NCBI RefSeq assembly: GCF_000004825.1
Contig: NW_008805070.1
Coordinates: 1,798,001-1,862,000 of the forward strand
Direction of reading: 5' to 3'
DNA: 64,000 nucleotides
Origin: Heterostelium album PN500
Lineage: Eukaryota; Evosea; Eumycetozoa; Acytosteliales; Acytosteliaceae
Numbering within the stretch: position 1 is the stretch's first letter; every line of letters begins with the position of its first letter. The notes under the pieces are model-generated. The model made no database searches. It was given only the letters and a program-made list of their open reading frames with translations, and was not told the origin of the DNA. The position numbers and the translations under genes were made by a program. Positions 9,824 to 18,518 of the stretch are shown in pieces.

Positions 9824-10867
9824 ATGAATACAAAAACGTTAATATTACTATCAGTTCTCTTTATTGCGCTATATTTAAATGTAGTTTGTGTTTCAGCTGA
9901 TTTCCCACCAGCTGTCGATCATGAAAAGAAGTGGATGTTCTCCTACCTTACCGTTATTAATCAACCCATGTCATTTTATTATAATCTAATCAAGTGGAAC
10001 CCATACAATAATATCGTCACTCCATTCAGTAAATGGAATCCAACATTGTTGACCGAATTCATCGAGTATTCCCATGAGAGAGGTGTCGCCGTTCACAACT
10101 TCTTACCGGTGAATTGTACTGCCGTAGATTGTAATACCTACTTCAGCACTGGACAATACATAGGAAATATCTCGCTAATTACTCAGGTCGGTGGAGATGG
10201 TCTACATTTGGACATCGAGCACTTCAGTAATACTACTACAGGTCTGACTTTCAAGGGCTGGGCAAACACCGCCTTCCAACATATGCAATCGATAAACCCC
10301 AAGTATATCGCTTCGATGGCTGTCGGTTGCTTAAAAGACTCTTGGTCGTTCTACAACGCCGATTATGCACATTACTTCATCTTGATGTGCTACGACATGG
10401 GTTGGAGTTCCAATCCGCTGGCACCGACCTCGCCAATCGTCGAAGTAAGATACAACGTCAATATGTGGAAGGGTTACGTCAACAAACCGGGCAAAATCAT
10501 CATGGGACTTCCACTTTATTCATACTATGCCAATTGCACTGCCATGAACTATGGTCTGTTCGGAACTGTCTGTAACGTCGAAGGTATCAACACCAACCCT
10601 TCTGTCGGTTACAACGGAATCTACGACCTGGTGAATAACTATCCAGCGGTTTCCTATCAAGAGTTGAATGGTGTATCGTTTGCCAATGTATTCCGTCCAG
10701 GTTCATTGAATGTTACACAATTTATGTTTGACACACCAGCCAATCTCTACCAAAAGTATATCGGTATGGGTATTGGTGGTACTGCTTGCTGGAGAATCGA
10801 CAATTTAGTAGGTCTACCACAATCTGTCATTAATACTTTTTACATTGCATTAGATCCATATAACTAA
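9824..10867 (+). CDS. Secreted GH18 di-N-acetylchitobiase-like glycosidase
   Basis: This is a complete single-exon gene of 347 residues. Residues 1-25 are a signal peptide (hydrophobic core LILLSVLFIALYLNVV, cleavage probably after VSA). The GH18 active-site motif DGLHLDIE spans residues 125-132, with E132 the predicted proton donor. Further family blocks are YFILMCYDMGW (including the conserved Tyr/Asp), IIMGLPLYSYYAN and the C-terminal TACWRID strand. Several NxT/NxS sites fit secretion or lysosomal delivery. Chitobiases of this branch cleave the reducing-end GlcNAc of chitobiose cores. Its length is close to the family norm without extra chitin-binding modules. The intact paralogue at 19592 shares the whole architecture and the upstream element. 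Confidence 0.92.
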   Translation: MNTKTLILLSVLFIALYLNVVCVSADFPPAVDHEKKWMFSYLTVINQPMSFYYNLIKWNPYNNIVTPFSKWNPTLLTEFIEYSHERGVAVHNFLPVNCTAVDCNTYFSTGQYIGNISLITQVGGDGLHLDIEHFSNTTTGLTFKGWANTAFQHMQSINPKYIASMAVGCLKDSWSFYNADYAHYFILMCYDMGWSSNPLAPTSPIVEVRYNVNMWKGYVNKPGKIIMGLPLYSYYANCTAMNYGLFGTVCNVEGINTNPSVGYNGIYDLVNNYPAVSYQELNGVSFANVFRPGSLNVTQFMFDTPANLYQKYIGMGIGGTACWRIDNLVGLPQSVINTFYIALDPYN

Positions 10868-10922
10868 ATTTATAATAATAATACATTTTCAAAAAATAAA
10901 AATGAACAAGTCTAAAATTAAC

Positions 10923-11047
10923 AATTTTTTTGATAAGATATAATGTTATCAATAAAAAGATGAATAGAAATAAGAATCTTAATTTTTTTATTTTTTTTTG
11001 ATAACAAATAATGTTATCAATAAAAAGATGAATAGAAATAAAAATTG
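10923..11047. repeat. Tandem duplication of a B-box gene start region
   Basis: Two units of about 58 and 67 bp (10923-10980 and 10981-11047) each contain ATAATGTTATCAATAAAAAG and ATGAATAGAAATAA. The second unit also has an exact inverted repeat, TTGATAAC and GTTATCAA around a 7-bp loop. The units are copies of the 5' flank and first codons of the B-box/Rab unit. Confidence 0.6.
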
Positions 11048-12490
11048 TAATAATAACTATATTAATCAAATAACAGAAACAAAATGCTCAGAACATGATA
11101 AATGGAGTTTGAATATTTATATTTCACTGTAATAGTATTTTGTGTTCAAAATGTTTTTTCAATCTTTACAATAAAGATCATGATCGATGAATAAAAAAGA
11201 ATTTAAATAGTTTAAGAAATAATGATTATTCATATTTAAATAATAGTAATCATAACTATAAAACAGATAACTACATACAAAATAGAATTAATTATATTTG
11301 GACATCGATTAAAAGATTATCATATCAATACACATCTAGGTGACAGAGTATCAGAGATATCCAATCATTTCGAGAAACTTCATCAATTCCTCATTGTTGA
11401 AGAACATAGATTGAAGAAACCACTTACCATCGATCAAGATATCGTTAAAGATAACTCTAATAATGTAATAGATAGATGAAATCGTATTTAAAGATTCCGA
11501 TTTAGAACCTATCAAAGAGATATTACAACAATCTGTTGTGGTATCACTGAAAAATGAAACACTTCAACACCCACAGCAACAGAAACACATCATCATTATC
11601 GACATCAACAGTAAATCCAACACCACCACAAAAACAGACCACAACAACAACAGTATCTCCTATACCTGTTAATAATTCATGCAAATATGACTATCGCTTC
11701 AAATTCATATTGCTAGGTGATAGCTATAACAAGTAGTATACCAACTGGTAATAAACCATTGGTGTAAGCCGAATTTAAATGTTTTTTACACATACCACCG
11801 ATTTCCCAGACTGTCTGTAAGATTATCTTTCCATCGAGTTGAACATGACGTATTTTATAATCAACTCCGAGAGTTAAAACATATTTTTATATCTTGACCA
11901 CTATCGAGACAATCTTCTGCATAATAATATTAACATTCCACTATCCGATGAAAGATCATTCAATGGTAGGTAGAAAACTAGTTGTTTTTATTATCTTTGG
12001 AAAATGTCTTCTAATTAAGTACTAATTATATTAATAATAATAGGTGTAAAAGATTGGTTAGCACTTTTAAATAAATACAAACATACTGGTAGTAAGATAT
12101 TGGTTGGAAATAAATGTGATCTTCAAAAGAGAGTCATAGACTATCGAATTCAACAACCATCTATAATTAATACAATATAATACTTTTAAACACCAATCAA
12201 GATAATAAATAAAATAGATAAATTAACCTATATGAACTGTTAGCTTTTGAATAATAAAAATGCAGATGGTAATGAAAAGGTTTAAAATTAAATTATTTAT
12301 TAAAAAATGAAAACAATCCACCATTGTCATTTGCAAGAGCTTTAGGAAGTTTTTGAATAGTTTCTTTTTGCAATCTTTTCAATGAAGACCCTGTCAATAA
12401 GGTATAAGCTTCTTTAATGCCAGTACCAGTAACAGCAGATGTCTCTATAAAAGGTATTCCCAAATCGTCAGCCATCGCTTTTGATCTTTC
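11028..12490. pseudogene. Scrambled relic of the B-box/coiled-coil/Rab unit
   Basis: From 11028 to about 11735 the plus strand follows the 16607/17298 unit: B-box remnants, coiled coil with a deletion near 11450, and the Ser/Thr-rich linker up to the P-loop start LLGDSY. From about 11736 to 11945 the sequence is the reverse complement of Rab exon 2 (minus-strand reading of MLxLLCRRLSR-type decay of the YYAEDCLDSGQD region). From about 11946 to 12144 it returns to the plus strand (DERSFN, intron, KDWLALLN, GNKCDLQKR). From about 12145 to 12490 it is again reverse complement, covering MADDLGIPFIETSAVTGTG and the 3' flank. Two inversions and many frame breaks make it non-functional. Confidence 0.75.
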
Positions 12491-12956
12491 ATATCATCTT
12501 AAAATTCGTTGTTAGAATATGAGATTCTTTCCAAAAGTTTTTATCATCTGTGAAAAGAAGGATGTTTCCAGAAATGTAAAGCATTGGTAGTAAAATCAAT
12601 AAATCGACACTTGTGTTATGAAGTTGAATTGTTAACCTTCTTGTGGTTTCTTCTCCTTTTGATTCAGGTATTGACATGAGAGCTCCCCAAGGTTCATTTT
12701 GCAATCGTTTTATGGAAACTTCTAGTGCACTCTTTATTTATAGGCAAAGCTTTGTAAATTGTTTCAAAGAGTCATCTGATGAATCATAATCATCTTTTAC
12801 TGATTCCAAAGTGGCAAAAGAACGTGGCAAGATGAGATCTACATCAAGATCTGAACCTACTTTGAGAGCAACTTTGTGGGCATATGAACCTCTGGGCATG
12901 AGCTGGAAATGTGTGAATAATCCAGAGCATTTACTATTCAGTATCTCCATCTAGAG
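12491..12956 (-). pseudogene. B-box tail joined to NTase relic, copy 2
   Basis: Read on the minus strand, 12601-12956 encodes MEILNSKCSGLFTHFQLMPR followed by GSYAHKVALK and SDLDVDLILPRSFATLESVK. This is the nucleotidyltransferase signature GS...DLDVD of copy 1 (4398-5280) with a slightly longer N-terminus. The frame stops at 12738, and then MQNEPWGALMSIPESKGEE continues in another phase. At about 12600 it runs directly into the B-box-family tail (ILLFTDDKNFWKESHILTTN). The helical half and C-terminus of the NTase are missing. A TAACTCTAG acceptor-like site just before the ATG suggests the ancestral gene had an upstream exon. Confidence 0.65.
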
Positions 12957-12972
12957 TTAAATAATCTACTCC

Positions 12973-13355
12973 CAATGATCGATACTAATGATAGAGAGAC
13001 ATGTCCGATTTGTGGTCTTCCCACTCATCTTTAAAAGATCTATATTGTGAAAGTGAAATAGTTTTATCTGAGGACAGATTAATAAGTCCATTTAAATTGT
13101 TGAATAATTTAATAAATAAATAAATTCAACCTCAAACATCTACAAATTGCCAACTACGAAGACGAATGGTCACTGGAAAATCAACTACTCACTTCTACCT
13201 CTGTGACGAACATCAGACAACACATTTGGAAACTTGTCAGTTCAATTCTATTCAGTCAAGATGACAAAATTCTCGATTTCTCCAACCAATCTATTATATC
13301 TGACTTTGATAACCACAAAAACATTCTAAACAACACTCCAACACCAGCCAACTAA
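12973..13355 (+). pseudogene. MYND-associated protein relic, copy 2
   Basis: It begins with MIDTNDRETCPICGLPTHL and a stop; the CPIC pair looks like the first half of a zinc finger. From about 13139 the sequence matches copy 1 (5376-5663), including KLVSSILFSQDDKILDFSNQ and NTPTPAN, with frame changes. The MYND C-terminus seen in copy 1 is missing, and sequence passes into a GH18 scrap at about 13376. It is divergent to NTase copy 2, as in copy 1. Confidence 0.5.
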
Positions 13356-13375
13356 TCAAGCTAATGCAATCAACT

Positions 13376-13505
13376 CTTGGCAGATTACTTCACTTTGATG
13401 TGCTATGTCGACATGAGTTTCTATCAAAAGTACTGCTTGTTAGAGACTTGACAATTTAGAGGTCAACCACAATCTGTCATTAACACTTTTTAAATATGAT
13501 ATTAA
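13376..13505 (+). pseudogene. GH18 scrap
   Basis: Short collapsed pieces of a GH18 gene remain: ADYFTLMCYVDMS, then a jump to the YQKY/TACW region, then GQPQSVINTF and a stop. Most of the gene is deleted. Confidence 0.65.
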
Positions 13506-13512
13506 ATAACAA

Positions 13513-13569
13513 ATGTTTAATTCCATGGAAAAACATAAGCAAATTAAAAAAATTTGGGTGGTTGACCCC
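13513..13569. repeat. Dispersed repeat R3, copy A
   Basis: A 56-bp block (starting TGTTTAATTCCATGGAAAAA, ending GTGGTTGACCCC) is nearly identical to 21341-21397. A partial match (GTGGTTGACC...AAATTTTAATG) occurs near 30341. It is non-coding. Confidence 0.6.
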
Positions 13570-13696
13570 TTTCTTTTGAATTAAACAAATTAATAATAAC
13601 TTTTTTAATGATCTTCACACTTTCCGCAACTTTTTTTTTTATTTATTTTTTTTGATCACTTTTTATTTTATTTTTATTTAAATATCATTTTAAAAG

Positions 13697-14596
13697 ATGA
13701 ATAACAATAGCAATAATAATAATAACTATATTAATCAAATAACAGAAACAAAATGTTCAGAACATGAAAAAGAGTTTGAATATTTATGTTTCATTTGTAA
13801 TAGTATTTTGTGTTCAAAATGTTTCTTTAATCATTACAAATCTAACAAAGATCATGATGTTGAATCGATCGATGAAATAAAAAAGAATTTAAACAATCTA
13901 AGCAATAATAATGATTCAGATAACTACATAAAAAATAGTATAAATAATAATTTGACATCGATTAATAGATTATCAAATCAATACACATCATTAGGTGGCA
14001 AAGTAACAGAGATATCCAATCATTTCGAGAAACTTCATAATTTCCTAATGGTTGAAGAACATAGATTGAAGAAACCTATCAGTATAGATCAAGATACAGT
14101 TAAAGAGGATTTAGATAAACAATTGAATGAATTGAAATCAATCATTAATATTATAAACTTTAATAACAATAATATCAACAAAAAAGAAGTAGAACTTGAT
14201 GATGATGATGATCAAAATAAATCGAAAAAAGAAGATACAACAGATCTATATTCAATTTCAACAATATTTAAATCAATAGAACAATCACAACCAGTAATAG
14301 ACTTTATAGAGAGAAATTATGATACACTCTTTTACTGTAATAATAATAATAATATGATTGGAGATCTAACGAATAATCTTAATAACTTTGACACCACCAT
14401 TCTAAAGTTAATAACTTTATACAATTCACAATTTAAATCAATAAAGATAGATCACTCTAATAATGTAATAGATAGATCGGTTAAACATGAAATCATATTT
14501 AAAGATACCGATCTAGAACTTATCAAAGAGATATTACAATCTGTATCGCTGAAAAATGAAAATTTTCATTCACCCACAACATCAGCTGAATCATGA
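13697..14596 (+). CDS. B-box zinc finger/coiled-coil protein (Rab domain replaced)
   Basis: An uninterrupted frame of 299 residues is present. Residues about 17-60 form a B-box (CSEHEKEFEYLC, CNSILCSKCFFNH, then HD). Next come a coiled coil (LGGKVTEISNHFEKLHNFLM, DLDKQLNELKSIINII), an acidic Asp run, and a second helical part (FIERNYDTLFYC, LNNFDTTILKLITLYNSQF). This copy is the only one in which the B-box/coiled-coil frame passes the point where the 6342 and 16607 copies are frameshifted. It stops at SAES. The sequence behind (about 14597-14700) still resembles the Rab C-terminal flank in another phase and then gives way to transposase sequence. The gene has probably lost its GTPase half. 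Confidence 0.7.
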   Translation: MNNNSNNNNNYINQITETKCSEHEKEFEYLCFICNSILCSKCFFNHYKSNKDHDVESIDEIKKNLNNLSNNNDSDNYIKNSINNNLTSINRLSNQYTSLGGKVTEISNHFEKLHNFLMVEEHRLKKPISIDQDTVKEDLDKQLNELKSIINIINFNNNNINKKEVELDDDDDQNKSKKEDTTDLYSISTIFKSIEQSQPVIDFIERNYDTLFYCNNNNNMIGDLTNNLNNFDTTILKLITLYNSQFKSIKIDHSNNVIDRSVKHEIIFKDTDLELIKEILQSVSLKNENFHSPTTSAES

Positions 14597-14859
14597 AAAA
14601 CCTACTACTGCTCCTGCAAATGACAAAGATGGAAAGAACAAGAAAGCAACTAAATCGAAACAACAAACATCACACAAGTTCCTTCAAAAAACACTTAGTT
14701 AACAACAATAACAATAATTTAAATCGTTCATCAAATAACAATAATACAAATACAACAACAACAACAACTACTACTACTACTACAACAACTACCACAACAA
14801 CTACTACAAATAATACAAATCCAGTAAGGTTAACTTCAAAAAGAAACACACACCGCTCA

Positions 14860-15480
14860 AAAGCTAGTAAGCTAGTACTAGTAAAAAACTCTTATCTCTA
14901 CAAAGATGTGACTGAGGAAGAGCTTATGCTTTTTCTTGCTATTACTGTGGGACATGTCCAATGATTACTATTTTAGCCACATTACAACTGGCGATCAAGT
15001 TTACATGGTCAGAAACAGATACGAAAAGATTTCATCTTTCTTTATGTTTTCTGAAGCAGTCATACTCAAATGTGTAGCGCTCTGAGCACTGTGTATGAAG
15101 GATGCCTGGAAAACTCCACATTCATTAGTATCGACGAAACCATGTTGGCCAGAAGAATGAATTGTACTTCAAGAAACGAAAATACTCAAAAGGTCGAGCC
15201 TGCCTTCTACACTGTTTTTCCTCCGAAGCCACATCCAACAGGAATCTTGGTGTATCATTTGGCCACCAAAATTGATAAGGTTGACGATAAATTTGATGCC
15301 GTGCATTGCGTCCCATTTATCATTCGTACACTTCCCAAGCATATTGGTTGTGAGCAACCATCCTTGAAGTTGCCAAGAAGCTCCTGGAAGATCACGTAAA
15401 CGCCAACCCTTCTAGCGACCCCCAAAAACATCTCATTGCCGATTCTGCTTTTTGCCACCAAGAGATCAAAGTACTAAAAG
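14860..15480 (+). mobile_element. piggyBac-like DDE transposase relic
   Basis: Fragments in shifting frames resemble the piggyBac (DDE_Tnp_1_7) transposase in order. They are VTEEELMLFLAITVGH, then DDYYFSHITTGDQVYM/RNRYEKISSFFMFSEA, then FISIDETMLARRMN (first catalytic Asp region), PPKPHPTGILVYHLATKID, and HLIADSAFCHQEIKVL (a later acidic region). At least two frame breaks occur (near 14960 and 15400), and about half the expected length is missing. No terminal inverted repeats or TTAA target sites could be assigned. It follows a Thr (ACA/ACT) microsatellite at 14752-14812. Confidence 0.55.
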
Positions 15481-15670
15481 TTGAATATTCACACACTCAT
15501 ACCTCAGTACTAACCCTCAATAATTCATATAATACTTTTATTTATATAAATCATCAAATATTTATCTATATAAATCTCTCAATAAAATTTTATTTATTTA
15601 ACTCGTATAAAAATTGTGTGCATTTGTGATATAAATTGAATGGAATTAAATAAATATTGTTGCGCAATTT

Positions 15671-15843
15671 AATTTTTGATTAAAAATTAAAGTAGTTAGA
15701 TACTTACATCCTAAGTATATAATAATCGAGAACATTCTACGTCATATTATACTCCAAAGCTGGACAAAAGGACTTAATAATAATGATATAAATCATTTAA
15801 ACTCACACCAGACTAGATCATGGAAATAACAATTTTTTGGCTA
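15671..15843. repeat. Dispersed repeat R1, copy B
   Basis: This is the second copy of the roughly 160-bp repeat at 8342-8503. Most blocks are identical, with small indels. It lies just downstream of the transposase relic, so a link with that element is possible but unproven. Confidence 0.65.
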
Positions 15844-15996
15844 CGAATGTGTCACAAATTATACAAAATTTACTGATATATAACGCCACAAAAACACTAT
15901 TTTCATGGTGTCTATAGTGAAAATAGTAGAGAGTAAATTAAAGTTTGTGTCCATTTGATTTTTATTCTGCTTAACATTTTATTAAATATTTAAAAG

Positions 15997-16440
15997 ATGA
16001 ATATACAAAAACATTAATATTACCAATAGTTCTCTTGGTTGCACACGACCGTTAAATGTAGATAGTGTTTCAGCTGCTTTCCCACCAGCTGTCGATCATA
16101 ATAACAAGTTGTTGTTATCCTACCATACCATCGTTAATGAACCGGCGTAAGTGATAAACATCGTCTAATGTAGATGGTAACAACACCAATCTTCCTTCTC
16201 TCGGTTACAACGGAATCTACAACTTGGTGAATAACTTCCCAGCGGAATCCTATCAAGAGTTGGATGGTGTAGCGTTTGCCATTGTATTCCTTCCCGGTAC
16301 ATTGAATATTAGACAATACAAATGACATACCAACCAATCTCTATATCGGTATGGGTATTGGGAACTGCTTGTTGGAGACTTGACAATTTAAAATTTAGTT
16401 GGTCTTCATTAGCTATATTACTAAATTTATAATACTATTT
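15997..16440 (+). pseudogene. GH18 pseudogene with internal deletion
   Basis: It starts with a degraded signal-peptide region (ATG at 15997, broken within the first codons) and FPPAVDHNNK. It then jumps directly to the VDGNNTN/GYNGIYNLVNN region, deleting the catalytic motif. The tail (SYQELDGVAFAIVF, GTACW-like, LVGL) is frameshifted. Confidence 0.8.
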
Positions 16441-16606
16441 ATTAATGCATTTTAAATAAATATGAAATAAAAAATAATTAAAAAAAAAAACAGATTTGGG
16501 ACTGATCAAATGAGACTTTTGAATCAAAATATCTGTCAATTGATTTGACACTTTTTATTTTATTTTTATTTTTTTTTGTTAACTCATAACGTTATAAATA
16601 AAAAAG

Positions 16607-17218
16607 ATGAATAAGAATAGTAATAATAGTAATAATAACTATATTAATCAAATAACAGAAACAAAATGTTCAGAACATGAAAAAGAGTTTGAATATTTAT
16701 GTTTCACTTGTAATAGTATTTTGTGTTCAAAATGTTTTTTTAATCATTACAAATCTAACAAAGATCATGATGTTGAATCGATCGATGAAATAAAAAAGAA
16801 TTTAAATAATCTAAGCAATAATGATTATTCATATTTAAATAATAGTAATCATAACTATAAAACAGATAACTACATACAAAATAGAATAAATTATATTTGG
16901 ACATCAATTAAAAGATTATCATATCAATACACATCATTAGGTGACAAAGTAACAGAGATATCCAATCATTTCGAGAAACTTCATCAATTCCTCATTGTTG
17001 AAGAACATAGATTGAAGAAACCTATCAGTATAGATCAAGATACCGTTAAAGAGGATTTAGATAAACAATTGAATGAATTGAAATCAATCATTAATATTAT
17101 AAACTTTAATAACAATAATATCAACAAAAAAGAAGTAGAACTTGATGATGATAATCAAGTTAAATCGATAGTAGAAGATACAACAGATCTATATTCAATA
17201 TCAACAATCAATAGTTAA
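16607..17218 (+). CDS. B-box zinc finger/coiled-coil protein upstream of Rab-like frame
   Basis: The predicted protein has 203 residues. The B-box is at about residues 17-60 (CSEHEKEFEYLCFTC, CSKCFFNHYKSNKDHD), followed by a coiled coil (TEISNHFEKLHQFLIVEEHR, LDKQLNELKSIINII) and an acidic segment. The frame stops at 17216-17218 after STINS. Eighty bases further on, homologous sequence resumes in another phase and leads to the Rab-like frame at 17298. Compared with the continuous copy at 13697, four extra bases cause the shift, and the 6342 copy shares them. It is either a truncated but expressed B-box protein or the front half of a pseudogene. Confidence 0.6.
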   Translation: MNKNSNNSNNNYINQITETKCSEHEKEFEYLCFTCNSILCSKCFFNHYKSNKDHDVESIDEIKKNLNNLSNNDYSYLNNSNHNYKTDNYIQNRINYIWTSIKRLSYQYTSLGDKVTEISNHFEKLHQFLIVEEHRLKKPISIDQDTVKEDLDKQLNELKSIINIINFNNNNINKKEVELDDDNQVKSIVEDTTDLYSISTINS

Positions 17219-17297
17219 ATCAATTGAACAATCAGAATCAGTAATAAACTTTATAGAGAGAAATAATGATACACTCTTTTACTGTGATAATAATAAT

Positions 17298-18518
17298 ATG
17301 ATTGAAGATCTAACGAATAATCTCAATAACTTTGACACCACCATTCTAAAGTTAATAACTTTATACAATTCACAATTTAAATCTATAAAGATAGATCACT
17401 CTAATAATGTAATAGATAGATCGGTTAAACATGAAATCGTATTTAAAGATACCGATTTAGAACTTATCAAAGAGATATTGCAACAATCTGTTGTGGTATC
17501 GCTGAAAAATGAAAATTCGTCACCACCTCCAACAACGGCAATAGCAAAATCATCTAAAACATCATCGTTAGCAACATCATTACAAAAAACAACCTTATCT
17601 TCTTCTTCTTCTTCTACAACATCATCGACATCAGTAGGGGGACCAACAGCAAATCCAACACCACCAAAAAGACAGACAACGGCAACGTCAACAACAACAG
17701 CAGTATCTCCTACACCTGTTAATAATTCAAACAATTATGACTATCTCTTCAAATTCATATTGCTAGGTGATACCAATGTTGGAAAGGTAAGATAATTATA
17801 ATATATTAAATATTGTTTTAATCTTTATTATAATAAAATAAACTAATCTTTATATACATTAGAGTGGAATGTTATATTATTATGCAGAAGATTGTCTCGA
17901 TAGTGGTCAAAATAGATATACAACCTGTGGAATTGATTTTAAAATTCACCGTATTGAACTCGATGGAAAGATAATCAAAGAGCAAATTTGGGATGTCGAT
18001 GGAAAGAATATAAAATTTGTATCACCCAACTACGTCAATGGCAATGTTGGTGCACTACTCGTTTATGATGTAGCCGATGAAAGATCATTCAACAGTGGGT
18101 AGAAAGCTTGTTATTTTTTTAATATATAGATCTATGAGTACTATTTAATATATTAACTATATTAACTATATATTATTAAATAATAATAGGTATAAAAGAT
18201 TGGTTAGCACTTTTAAATAACAACAGTCATACTGGTAGTAAGATATTGGTTGGAAATAAATGTGATCTTCAAAAGAGAGTCATAGATTATGAAAGAGGTA
18301 GAGCGATGGCTGACGATTTGGGAATACCGTTTATAGAGACATCTGCTGTTACTGGTACTGGCATTAAAGAAGCTTTTACCTTATTGGCAAAGTCTACATT
18401 GATAAGAACTATTCAAAAACCATTGCCCTCTTCAGTTACTCCTAAAGCTCTTGGAAATACAAATTCTGGTAAACCAACTGACAAAGGTGGATTGTTTTCA
18501 TTTTTTAATAAAAAATAA
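17298..18518 (+). CDS. Rab-like small GTPase with coiled-coil leader, copy 2
   Basis: Three exons are inferred (17298-17786, 17863-18094, 18190-18518), giving 349 residues. The splices GDTNVGK|SGMLYYY and ERSFNS|IKDW keep the phase and match Rab alignments. The first 150 residues are a helical then Ser/Thr/Pro-rich extension. G-box motifs are: G1 GDTNVGKSG (157-165); effector strand TCGIDFKIHRIELDGK; G3 WDVDGK in place of WDTAGQ; G4 GNKCDLQKR; G5 ETSA. The core is Rab1/Rab8-like. The C-terminus ends FSFFNKK without Cys, so geranylgeranylation is not expected. The absence of the switch II Gln suggests altered or absent hydrolysis. If joined to the B-box frame upstream, the architecture would recall TRIM23 (B-box, coiled coil, ARF-type GTPase). 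Confidence 0.68.

Noticed and set aside
14593-14964. 123-codon frame with a poly-Thr run taken as an independent gene
   Set aside because: It starts in the decayed 3' end of a B-box/Rab unit, crosses a microsatellite and ends in transposase-like sequence. It is better explained as relics.
17170-17216. Possible 44-nt intron joining B-box and Rab frames
   Set aside because: The GT donor is ATA in the 6342 copy, which shares the same frame break, so splicing cannot be the common explanation.
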